From positions 1-64,000 of the forward strand of contig QZJZ01000092.1 of assembly GCA_003599815.1 (NCBI GenBank): 64,000 nt of DNA, in the 5' to 3' direction. The DNA is from Candidatus Auribacter fodinae (lineage in GTDB: Bacteria > Auribacterota > Auribacteria > Auribacterales > Auribacteraceae). The translations under genes and the position numbers were made by a program. How positions within the stretch are numbered: position 1 is the stretch's first letter; every line of letters starts with the position of its first letter. The notes beneath the pieces were generated by a model. The model did not search any database, was not told the origin of the DNA, and saw only the letters and a list, made by a program, of their open reading frames with translations. Below are positions 48,760 through 56,145 of this stretch, one piece after another.

Positions 48760-49748
48760 TGCGATCTCCTTTCATATTTTAATTTAAATGTATTTTCACT
48801 ATCATCTTTAACTTCAATACCTTCATCCGTGATAACAGATATGGTGTATACCCCTATTTTGTCACCAGTCTGCATATCAAACACCTCACGTGATTCAGTA
48901 TCTTCAATCTGAGCCCATAATTCTTTTTCTGCCGTGACCTGATGGTACTTTAAAAGGATTTCATCCCCATTTTCAGACATCAGTCTCAATCGCGACACAT
49001 CGTTACTGACTTCAACACCCCTGCGTGTTTCGGCTACCAGTTCCTTTTCGAAATCCACTACAACATAACCGTCTACATCTTCTCCGATCTTGACGAATTT
49101 ACTGGATGCGCCAGAATTAATAACAAAGCTGTAACTGCCATCAGGAAGCTGCATGTAACCTTCAAACAATAATTGAAGAGGTTTTTTGAAAACACGTACT
49201 AATCGGTAACGTCCAAGTGGATTATATTCTTCCGGCTTGCTCGTAGGATCCAGCGGGTTAGTTCCCTCATGATATTCAGCTAAATTAGAAAAGCTGTCGC
49301 CATCTCTGTCGCTATATGCATCTTCAGGATCGTACGCGTTCAGGCTGTAACGTTTTTCCCATGTATTTGGCATGCCGTCCAGATCATTATCAAAACTAAA
49401 CGAACAAAAAGGGCAAACATCCAAATTGGTTGCTACCGCTTTTCCGCACGAACTACATGTTTTTGTATCTATAACAGGAGAAAACGCATCTCTTACGTAC
49501 AGTTTGGAATAAGAAACTGGTTGTTTCAGTACCTTCAATAACTCATCATAAATAATAGTATCAATTCGCGTGATCCTGCTGTCATCTGTCGTTCGGTTTA
49601 TTTTCTTTGCATAAACCGAATTCTTAAAATAAGGCAGATTAATGCCAAAAAACAGCAGGATAATACTCATCAAAGCAAACAAACCGAAAAAGATCCATTT
49701 TTCCATATTCTTTTTAAATGAATTCTTAAAAAACCACATCACTGCCAT
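48756..49748 (-). CDS. Amuc_1099-like pilus-associated membrane protein with zinc ribbon and calcium-type repeats
   Basis: A 330-residue protein with one membrane helix near the N-terminus (WIFFGLFALMSIILLFFGI). A zinc ribbon follows (CSSCGKAVATNLDVCPFC). It is directly followed by TSP3/EF-type calcium motifs (DNDLDGMPNTWE and DRDGDSFSNLAEYHEGTNPLDPTS), and the C-terminal half is a beta-rich domain. In gene order it occupies the place of Amuc_1099 between the secretin and the PilO-like gene. PilP, which links PilO to the secretin in classical pili, is the functional analogue I would expect. Confidence 0.85.
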   Translation of the reverse strand: MAVMWFFKNSFKKNMEKWIFFGLFALMSIILLFFGINLPYFKNSVYAKKINRTTDDSRITRIDTIIYDELLKVLKQPVSYSKLYVRDAFSPVIDTKTCSSCGKAVATNLDVCPFCSFSFDNDLDGMPNTWEKRYSLNAYDPEDAYSDRDGDSFSNLAEYHEGTNPLDPTSKPEEYNPLGRYRLVRVFKKPLQLLFEGYMQLPDGSYSFVINSGASSKFVKIGEDVDGYVVVDFEKELVAETRRGVEVSNDVSRLRLMSENGDEILLKYHQVTAEKELWAQIEDTESREVFDMQTGDKIGVYTISVITDEGIEVKDDSENTFKLKYERRSQ

Positions 49749-49775
49749 TGCGTCATGTTACCTTATCTTATAGTT

Positions 49776-50543
49776 TTATAATTCCACGTATTTCAATGTC
49801 ATGTTGACTTCGAGCAAATGTCCCAGATTATTTTCCTGCCTGAATTTATCCAGCGGGATCGTATCTATATTAATTGATTCAACAATATATATTTCGCTTT
49901 TTGACTGGAGAATATCCAGAAACGAAATCAACCCTTTCATATCAGTTTTAATCGTTATGCTGAAAGGCAATTTTGTCTTAAGGAGAGAATCACTCTCTGA
50001 TTTTTTTCGGCTGATAGCTTCTATACGAGTAACACCGGATTCAAACAAATCATTAATCAGAGAAGTGATTATTTCGAGCTGTAGACTTAACAGCGGTATA
50101 GCTGTATCGGGAGGGATTTTTTCCCCCATATATTCTCTAAACCCTAAGTCAGCAGGTATATAAACACCGCGTTCTTCCGCCATTTCCCTTATCTGGCGTT
50201 GCTGGTTCAGCAACTGCTGTTTGTATTCAAGAGCGGATACTTCAGCTACATTCTTTTTCTGGGATGACATGATTTTGAATATATCGTTATAATACTTTTT
50301 CAGTTCTTCAGCATGCGCCTGATATTCAGATATCAGTTTATTTGACGCGACTTCTTTATTTTTCAGCATGAATGAGTTGTATTGTTCCCTGACTGAAATC
50401 ATGTTGTTAAAGCTTTTACGCCTTTCATTCCACATGCCGACGGCAGTGATAGCCAAGTACACTATTCCGATAAGCAGTACAGCGAGTATGCATAATAAAA
50501 TTAAATTATTTTTCCATTCTTTTAAAAACTTCGCTATATCCAC
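49776..50543 (-). CDS. Amuc_1100/PilO-like protein
   Basis: A 255-residue inner-membrane protein: a GTG start, one membrane helix (about 14-34), a long coiled coil (40-120), then a ferredoxin-like domain. The segment VYIPADLGFREYMGEKIPPDTAIPLLSLQLEIITSLINDLFESGVTRIE (residues about 127-175) is the signature by which I place it with Amuc_1100-family pilus-like proteins, which take the PilN/PilO position. It stands directly behind pilM. Confidence 0.88.
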   Translation of the reverse strand: MDIAKFLKEWKNNLILLCILAVLLIGIVYLAITAVGMWNERRKSFNNMISVREQYNSFMLKNKEVASNKLISEYQAHAEELKKYYNDIFKIMSSQKKNVAEVSALEYKQQLLNQQRQIREMAEERGVYIPADLGFREYMGEKIPPDTAIPLLSLQLEIITSLINDLFESGVTRIEAISRKKSESDSLLKTKLPFSITIKTDMKGLISFLDILQSKSEIYIVESINIDTIPLDKFRQENNLGHLLEVNMTLKYVEL

Positions 50544-50554
50544 TGTTAGTATCC

Positions 50555-52192
50555 TTAATTTGCGGTATTTAATTCACAGGTCATCTCAAACCGTCGAATA
50601 TCTTTGCTGTCTGTGCCAGCATTAGTCAGGTCGTCGGCCGATCGAATCGCGACATCCTTAAAAAAGGTCGACTTTTCTAGTTCCTCTTTTATATGAGGTA
50701 TCTCACCAAGAGGCGCTGTCGTCTCGCCCGATATACGGACTTGGGTTATGACCTTGTTTTTTTCTTTTAACTGTTGTATCGAAAAACGTTTAAGCCAGCA
50801 TTCTTTAGGAAGAATGGTCTGTAATTCAGTCATCAGCCGTGCCCAGTATGTCCGCTGTCTCTGAATGTTATTCAAAACGACCAGTTTTTGTTCAGCTTCC
50901 TTCACTTCCCGTTTCGCTGTATCAAGTTTTTCTGTTTGAGTTTTCAATTGTTTAAGGTCGTCCAGCAGTCCTTTACTAATGTTCGATTCGTAGGTATACC
51001 ACTGTTTGAAATAGAAAATACTTCCCAGCAAAATAAATCCAACCAGAACAAAACATCCGATAATGTAACTTTTCTTCTTCGCGATATCGCGCTGTGTAGC
51101 AACACGCTTAGGAAGGAGATTAATCTCCATCACGCACTGCGTAGCTTGACGTAACGCAAGACCAATAGCAGGACCCAATAAATGCTTGTTGTTTTCAACG
51201 TCCTTCTTAATGTCGCGACTAATATCAAGGTTATGAGTTGTCTCCAGTTTACGAACATTAATATTGAATTTAGAGTGGAAAAACTCATCAATCCCTTCTA
51301 TATTCGACGATCCGCCGCACAAAAGAATATTCTTTATGCCGCCTCCGCCTGCATGTGTGCGATAAAAACCTATTGAACGTGATACCTCAGCCATTAATCG
51401 GGACATACTGGAAGAAAGAGAGCGGGATATACGCAAGCGTTCAGGAGACTCACCAAGCATCGGGCCTTTACCGCCTAAAATTACTGCTGACTCAATTTTT
51501 AATCGTTCTGCATCATCATTACTGATTTTGAATTCCTTCGCGACTGCCTGAGTAAATGAAATGCCGCCTATAGGGATACTGCGAAACCAAATATTATCGT
51601 TTTCCAGAACCATCATATCGGTTGACTTAGCGCCGATGTCCAGAATAAGTGAACACCCGTCAAACGCAGGCTCGTTGTATTTAATACAGTTACATAGCGC
51701 AAACGGAGATGTGTCGATATATTCAACATCTATCTTCAATTGAGTGAAATACGACAAAAGTGTGTTGACTAAATCATTTTTGCTCGCCACCAGAACAACA
51801 TTTGCCTCATCTATTTCGTTGACTGTTGTCCAATCGCCGATCAACTGGTAATCCCAAATAACCTCTTCCATGGGAAACGGCACCTGTTGTTGAGCCTCAT
51901 ACTGCACTATCTGATCAATTTTACTTCTATCTAACGTAGGAAGTTTAATAAAACGAGTAAAGACAGCCTGCCCTGAGAGTGATATGACAATAGAAGGCGG
52001 ATGTATGCCACGTTGCTTAAAAAGCCGTTCTATAGCCTCGAATATTTTTTCATCACTGAAATCCTTCACATCTTTCAATGGAAATGGTTCTATAACCATG
52101 TTAGTCAACGTGAGTCCGAACCGTTCACGTTGTAATTCCACCAATTTCAGGGAATCATATCCAATATCTAATCCGACGAACTTACTTTTCAT
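50555..52192 (-). CDS. pilM: PilM with fused PilN-like C-terminal segment
   Basis: A 545-residue protein. Residues 1-350 are an actin-like ATPase fold (KFVGLDIGYDSLKLVEL, ILDIGAKSTDMMVLEND, LCGGSSNIEGIDEFF). After about residue 360 comes a PilN-like part: EINLLPKRVATQ, one membrane helix (SYIIGCFVLVGFILLGSIFYF), a coiled coil and a small C-terminal domain. Normal PilM ends before this, so PilM and PilN are one polypeptide here, as in Amuc_1101-type proteins. It would organise the inner-membrane platform. AGAGGCG precedes the ATG. Confidence 0.9.
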   Translation of the reverse strand: MKSKFVGLDIGYDSLKLVELQRERFGLTLTNMVIEPFPLKDVKDFSDEKIFEAIERLFKQRGIHPPSIVISLSGQAVFTRFIKLPTLDRSKIDQIVQYEAQQQVPFPMEEVIWDYQLIGDWTTVNEIDEANVVLVASKNDLVNTLLSYFTQLKIDVEYIDTSPFALCNCIKYNEPAFDGCSLILDIGAKSTDMMVLENDNIWFRSIPIGGISFTQAVAKEFKISNDDAERLKIESAVILGGKGPMLGESPERLRISRSLSSSMSRLMAEVSRSIGFYRTHAGGGGIKNILLCGGSSNIEGIDEFFHSKFNINVRKLETTHNLDISRDIKKDVENNKHLLGPAIGLALRQATQCVMEINLLPKRVATQRDIAKKKSYIIGCFVLVGFILLGSIFYFKQWYTYESNISKGLLDDLKQLKTQTEKLDTAKREVKEAEQKLVVLNNIQRQRTYWARLMTELQTILPKECWLKRFSIQQLKEKNKVITQVRISGETTAPLGEIPHIKEELEKSTFFKDVAIRSADDLTNAGTDSKDIRRFEMTCELNTAN

Positions 52193-52200
52193 ATCGCCTC

Positions 52201-52818
52201 TTATTCAAAAATGGATTTGATGTTGATATTTTCTTCCCGTGCGTCCCTATCCAGAATAAAAGGAGTAAAGAATCCGGGTTTTAGGTTCCCTGCCATAGGT
52301 TTATGCCGAACCCACCATTCATTGTCAGTACCTTTCGGCCACACTTCCCTGCTGGCAAGAACGCCATCATGCCATATTTCACACATGACACGTTCCGGCT
52401 TACCATATCTTTCAACAGTGCGGGGATGAATATACATGAATGACCGGCGATCGGTACCGCGTGGAACACTGTCATATTCGATATCGCCGACCAGCATGGT
52501 AAAATCTTCAGCCCGTGTTTTTTCCTGTAACAGCACATAGTACTTCACCACAAGCCCGTCAGCCCAATCTTTCTGTGATTCGTATGTAACGCCCAGCCTG
52601 TACCAGAATCCCTCAAACCGACCAGGCATAACACGTGAAGACTGCCCGCTTTCCGACGACTCACGCAGGCGTTTTACTTCAATATTGCGTATGGTTAAGG
52701 CAGAGGTGTATTCTTCCTGAGTAGGACGTTTTATCCCATATTGAGCAAAGCTGTCAGGAATTCCAACAGTCCAAAAAACCGCGACAACAACTACTGCTTG
52801 CAATTTTCGAAATAACAT
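52201..52818 (-). CDS. Amuc_1102-like exported protein
   Basis: A 205-residue protein. I start at ATG 52818 because AGGGAGA lies directly before it (frame open to 52908). The signal peptide ends VGIPDSFA before QYG. The mature part is predicted beta-rich (FEGFWYRLGVTYESQKDWADGLVVKYYVLLQ..., with an NEWWVRHKPM segment). Its position upstream of pilM matches Amuc_1102 in the Akkermansia pilus-like operon; similarity by eye fits that family but cannot be scored. Its role in the apparatus is unknown. Confidence 0.78.
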   Translation of the reverse strand: MLFRKLQAVVVVAVFWTVGIPDSFAQYGIKRPTQEEYTSALTIRNIEVKRLRESSESGQSSRVMPGRFEGFWYRLGVTYESQKDWADGLVVKYYVLLQEKTRAEDFTMLVGDIEYDSVPRGTDRRSFMYIHPRTVERYGKPERVMCEIWHDGVLASREVWPKGTDNEWWVRHKPMAGNLKPGFFTPFILDRDAREENINIKSIFE

Positions 52819-52939
52819 AATGTTCTCCCTGTATGTAATTAACTGTATGAAATTGATTATTCCTTTAAGAAAGTCTGACCGTTCATCGAAAGCGTCACCA
52901 TTACACATTAAGAGGAGTACACGTGTGCAGTTAAGAATG

Positions 52940-52956
52940 AAGCAAAATTTGTACCA
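52940..52956 (-). promoter_or_regulatory. Candidate sigma-54 (-24/-12) promoter of the pilus-like operon
   Basis: Minus strand: TGGTAC-N5-TTGCTT, with the GG and GC separated by exactly ten bases. Only the base after GG (T for C) departs from the consensus. The transcript would start near 52930, leaving a leader of about 112 bases before the first gene at 52818. The pseudopilin gene 37 kb away has the same type of promoter, and a PilR-like activator is encoded in the window. Confidence 0.65.
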
Positions 52957-53002
52957 TAGAGAATTTTTTCAGGAACAGACAACTGAAACGAGCCAATTCA
53001 TA

Positions 53003-53019
53003 TATCGACCGGCTCGATA
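53003..53019. promoter_or_regulatory. Inverted repeat upstream of the pilus-operon promoter
   Basis: TATCGA-N5-TCGATA, a perfect six-base dyad, about 75-90 bp upstream of the predicted transcript start. It could bind an activator dimer, but it differs from the palindromes of the pseudopilin gene. Partner sites were not found. Confidence 0.3.
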
Positions 53020-53086
53020 TTGATTTTAGTTTTTGTTACGTTTTGTAAACGGTATTTTTTGCCTACTGAGCTGATTGTCTTTATGA

Positions 53087-53111
53087 CAAAAAAAGGAAAG
53101 GGCTGATTTCC
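53087..53111 (-). terminator. Weak terminator candidate after the patatin-fusion gene
   Basis: Minus strand: GGAAA, seven-base loop, TTTCC and then a run of eight T. The stem has only five pairs, so it is uncertain, but it sits 33 bases past the stop codon and ahead of the pilus-operon promoter. Confidence 0.35.
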
Positions 53112-53143
53112 ATTGAATTACAATGAAGGGATACTGAGATTAA

Positions 53144-55261
53144 CTACTGAATAATTTTTTTTATTTCTTCAAGGGACTTCCGGGCGGCAACATATCCTGC
53201 TTCCACAACCGGGTCAAACATCTTGAAATTTAAAAAATCAAAATGTTCAATAATGGGTTTAATTTCATAGTTAGTGTACTGGGCTCCCACACGGGACATC
53301 TGTGTATTCGTAATATTTAACGACCGGTTAATGATCTGTAAAATATTAGGTTCATCCAACATGTCTTTAATAAACGGTATACGCCGTATCAATTTGCCAA
53401 CCCCTTCAGGTTCCGCAATTCGAGCCTCCATGAAACTATCTCTGTCGGGAGTAACATTAACAGATATAACATTATGAGCGTTATATCGCTGAAGAACGTT
53501 AGCCGGCACTTTATTAATGACAGAGCCGTCAACAAGATATTTATCTTTCACACGAACCGGCTTGAAAATGCCGGGAATCGCACTGCTTGCCTGAACTGCC
53601 TGGCTTACAGATCCCTCGTTAATAACTATTTCCTGACCGCTGATCAAATCCACGCAGACAACATAAAACGGTATAATTAAATCGCTGAAGGTCATTTTCT
53701 TGAAAATTGCTTCTGAAATAGCCCTGATACGCTTTCCACGCAAAAAGGACGTTACCGGCAAAGTAAGATCAAAGATTGAACCGCTCTCAGCCAGTTCAGT
53801 ACGAAGAATACGTTCTGTTTCCGCCGCCGACCCTGTCATACAATACACAGCGCCTACCAGCGACCCCATACTGCTTCCCGCCATGACATCAACAGGAACA
53901 TTTTCCTCTTCCAACAGTTTTAGCGCACCAATATGCGCGTATCCCCTTGCTCCGCCACCGCCCAGCGCAACACCAACTGTCGCCCCTGTAATTTCCCTTG
54001 CAAGACGGCCTATACACCGTCCGGCAGGCGTTCGAGAAAAAATCATATTTTCATTACGTGTCACAGTATCACAATAATCCAGCGTAAAGGGTAGGGTATT
54101 CAGGCTAACCAACGTTTCCGGGAACACTTTTTTTATAGCAGGCAAAATATTTGTATCCGGCGCCGATTTTTCCGGTTGAAACAAGATGAAACTGGTGTTA
54201 CACAGTTTGGTCTCTTCCATCCTGCATAATTTCTTCAATTTATCGGACACAATCTGCAAAGATTGGATATTCCGTTCCGCTAGTACAATATTCTTATCCG
54301 ATTGAGACAACGCACGAGCGGTAGTGGCACTGACCATGTTCCCAAGATCAAGCAAAATAACATCATATATCTGTGCAACCAAGCTCAACAAAGGAGATAC
54401 ATGCTCTGATAACATCAGGCTGTGAGTATCTTTCTCGGTCACTTTCAGCCAATATAATCCCTGGTCATATGAATAACTGTCATGCTGGTTAACGTGTAAC
54501 TCTTTTACTCGTGTTTTGCGCGTTTTTTTCATAGTCAGCCCAAAATGACGGCTGATTTCCGATTCGTTAGAATATTGGTACAATTTGCCAACGACAGTAC
54601 GTAAACTTTCACCAATATCATGGCTGTCGATGAAGGCATCAAGCTTCTCTTTCGCCTCACTGAAGGCTAAAGAATGTATAAAAGACTCATCGGTGCCGCC
54701 GGCATCTATGATCAAAACTCTGCCCAGCCCTTCATGATGTAGGAATAACCCTAATAGAAAAGATAGTTTGGCAGAAAAGGAGCCACCGGTTTGTGAAAAA
54801 ACGCTTACTGTTTCCGGTAATGATTCGAATGACTGGAATACGTTACGTTCCCGTAACCTTTTACTGAGAATCATACTAATAGAAAACGATAATTTTGAAT
54901 ATTGCTTCAAAAGTGTGGTAAATGATTCTTTCCCCAGTATAAGAAATTCGGAATCCAGAGATGTCTTAACAGTAGCAGACACCGGCTCACCTGTTAAAAG
55001 GGACATTTCTCCAAAATAATTACCAGGACCGAGAGAAGCGAGAATATCTTCAGAACCATCTTTTTCATTTGGAACAACAATCTTTACCTGCCCATATTTT
55101 AAAATATAGAGGAATTTCCCTTCCTCATTTATACTCAATACATTTTTATTCCGCCGTATTGTTACCATTTTAAAATAAGGCGCTATTTCCGACAATTCCT
55201 GATCGGTAAAATCAGCAAACAGCGGAACACGGCTCAATGTAGGAACAAATTCATGCGTCAT
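53144..55261 (-). CDS. Cyclic-nucleotide-binding, MinD-like and patatin phospholipase fusion
   Basis: A 705-residue three-part protein. Residues about 5-135 form a CRP-type cNMP domain (LASLGPGNYFGEMSLLTGEPVSATV). Residues about 150-400 resemble a MinD/ParA ATPase (SQTGGSFSAKLSFLLGLF, YDVILLDLGNM), but the P-loop lacks the GKT lysine-threonine pair and is probably inactive. Residues about 425-650 are a patatin lipase: GGGGARG oxyanion loop, the nucleophile serine in GSSMG at about 462-466, and the aspartate in VDGSVINKVP. It is probably a membrane-associated phospholipase gated by a nucleotide or by the inactive ATPase; both are inference. It overlaps no gene; the DUF6941-like gene starts eight bases upstream. 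Confidence 0.9.
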   Translation of the reverse strand: MTHEFVPTLSRVPLFADFTDQELSEIAPYFKMVTIRRNKNVLSINEEGKFLYILKYGQVKIVVPNEKDGSEDILASLGPGNYFGEMSLLTGEPVSATVKTSLDSEFLILGKESFTTLLKQYSKLSFSISMILSKRLRERNVFQSFESLPETVSVFSQTGGSFSAKLSFLLGLFLHHEGLGRVLIIDAGGTDESFIHSLAFSEAKEKLDAFIDSHDIGESLRTVVGKLYQYSNESEISRHFGLTMKKTRKTRVKELHVNQHDSYSYDQGLYWLKVTEKDTHSLMLSEHVSPLLSLVAQIYDVILLDLGNMVSATTARALSQSDKNIVLAERNIQSLQIVSDKLKKLCRMEETKLCNTSFILFQPEKSAPDTNILPAIKKVFPETLVSLNTLPFTLDYCDTVTRNENMIFSRTPAGRCIGRLAREITGATVGVALGGGGARGYAHIGALKLLEEENVPVDVMAGSSMGSLVGAVYCMTGSAAETERILRTELAESGSIFDLTLPVTSFLRGKRIRAISEAIFKKMTFSDLIIPFYVVCVDLISGQEIVINEGSVSQAVQASSAIPGIFKPVRVKDKYLVDGSVINKVPANVLQRYNAHNVISVNVTPDRDSFMEARIAEPEGVGKLIRRIPFIKDMLDEPNILQIINRSLNITNTQMSRVGAQYTNYEIKPIIEHFDFLNFKMFDPVVEAGYVAARKSLEEIKKIIQ

Positions 55262-55269
55262 TGGCTATC

Positions 55270-55974
55270 CTATTGGTTTGGAGTAATTTTTTGACCCAAT
55301 TTGTTATACATGAAAACGAGCATTTTACCAAGATGGATTCTCCACTCACCACATTTTTCACATAAATATACGAGGTCATCGGGCAATGCCGTTTCCTGTT
55401 CCAGCCGTTTGAAAAGGTCTTTCTCAAGCTGTAAAGTGAACTTCCGTTCATGTTTACATCGGGGGCACTGCACAGAAGACTCCACCTTCTTAATAATATC
55501 CGGCTGCTGTAAAAGCGCTTCAATCTCTGCAGGTGATTTATGATCTATGACAGGCAGAGGAGGAAATTGAATATTAACATCCAGCTCAGCTAAAAGCAGT
55601 TCATTAGGAAAATCTATCAATTGAATTCGGTACACACCGGGATCATTACAGACAAGCCTCTCTATACGAAAAATACAATCCACATTAGGCAAACGCTTAT
55701 CGCGATGCTCAAGCGGAACAGATTGCTTCAGATCCAGTTGTATTTTATTATCAGGGCTGATCAGCTTGAGTTGGGCGTATAGGTGCGTTTGTTTTACTTT
55801 CTTATCACCTTTAAAAGTCAAGCCGGCTGTAACAAAAAAGTTCCGTAAAACTGTTGGAAATGATTCAACGACGAATTGCCTGCGTATATTTATAAATGAT
55901 AAAGCCCCTGTTTGAGAATCCCGAATAACATTGTCGCACACATGAATGTAGTTATGAGTTATTTCTGATTTCAC
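55270..55974 (-). CDS. DUF6941-like protein with C-terminal zinc ribbon
   Basis: A 234-residue protein. The N-terminal 145 residues (VCDNVIRDSQTGALSFINIRRQF, then VYRIQLIDFPNELLLAELDVNI) resemble the DUF6941 family, a beta-sandwich of unknown function. It is followed by a linker, then a zinc ribbon with CPRC and CEKCG knuckles (about 165-210) and a short hydrophobic end. It lies eight bases upstream of the patatin-fusion gene and is likely cotranscribed with it. Function is unknown. Confidence 0.78.
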   Translation of the reverse strand: MKSEITHNYIHVCDNVIRDSQTGALSFINIRRQFVVESFPTVLRNFFVTAGLTFKGDKKVKQTHLYAQLKLISPDNKIQLDLKQSVPLEHRDKRLPNVDCIFRIERLVCNDPGVYRIQLIDFPNELLLAELDVNIQFPPLPVIDHKSPAEIEALLQQPDIIKKVESSVQCPRCKHERKFTLQLEKDLFKRLEQETALPDDLVYLCEKCGEWRIHLGKMLVFMYNKLGQKITPNQ

Positions 55975-56029
55975 TAACGAATCCCTTATTTCTTTTTGAA
56001 AACATATATGCTGATCAGCAGTTCAAAAA

Positions 56030-56058
56030 TTTACATAAGAATAGCATTATGATATAAT
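56030..56058 (+). promoter_or_regulatory. Near-consensus sigma-70 promoter of the giant gene
   Basis: TTTACA (56030-56035), 17 bases, TATAAT (56053-56058). The -10 box is perfect, the -35 box matches five of six, and the spacing is optimal. The transcript would start near 56065, giving a leader of about 80 bases before the ATG at 56146. Confidence 0.72.
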
Positions 56059-56145
56059 AATAAATAAAATAATATTTTTTTTCAATCTATAGATGGAATA
56101 CAACTAATCTTAACATTACTGCAATTATTTTATGGGAGATACCCT

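Larger units (their letters stand above)
52819..53143. other. 325-bp intergenic region with pilus-operon control signals
   Basis: This gap between the patatin-fusion gene and the Amuc_1102-like gene contains no convincing coding region. It holds the -24/-12 promoter at 52940-52956, the dyad at 53003-53019 and a weak hairpin with a T run at 53087-53111 that may end the upstream transcript. Confidence 0.6.

Noticed and set aside
52990-53016. CGAGCC...GGCTCG dyad as a terminator of the patatin-fusion transcript
   Set aside because: Sixteen-base loop and no T run directly after it; it overlaps the TATCGA-N5-TCGATA dyad that fits better as a binding site.
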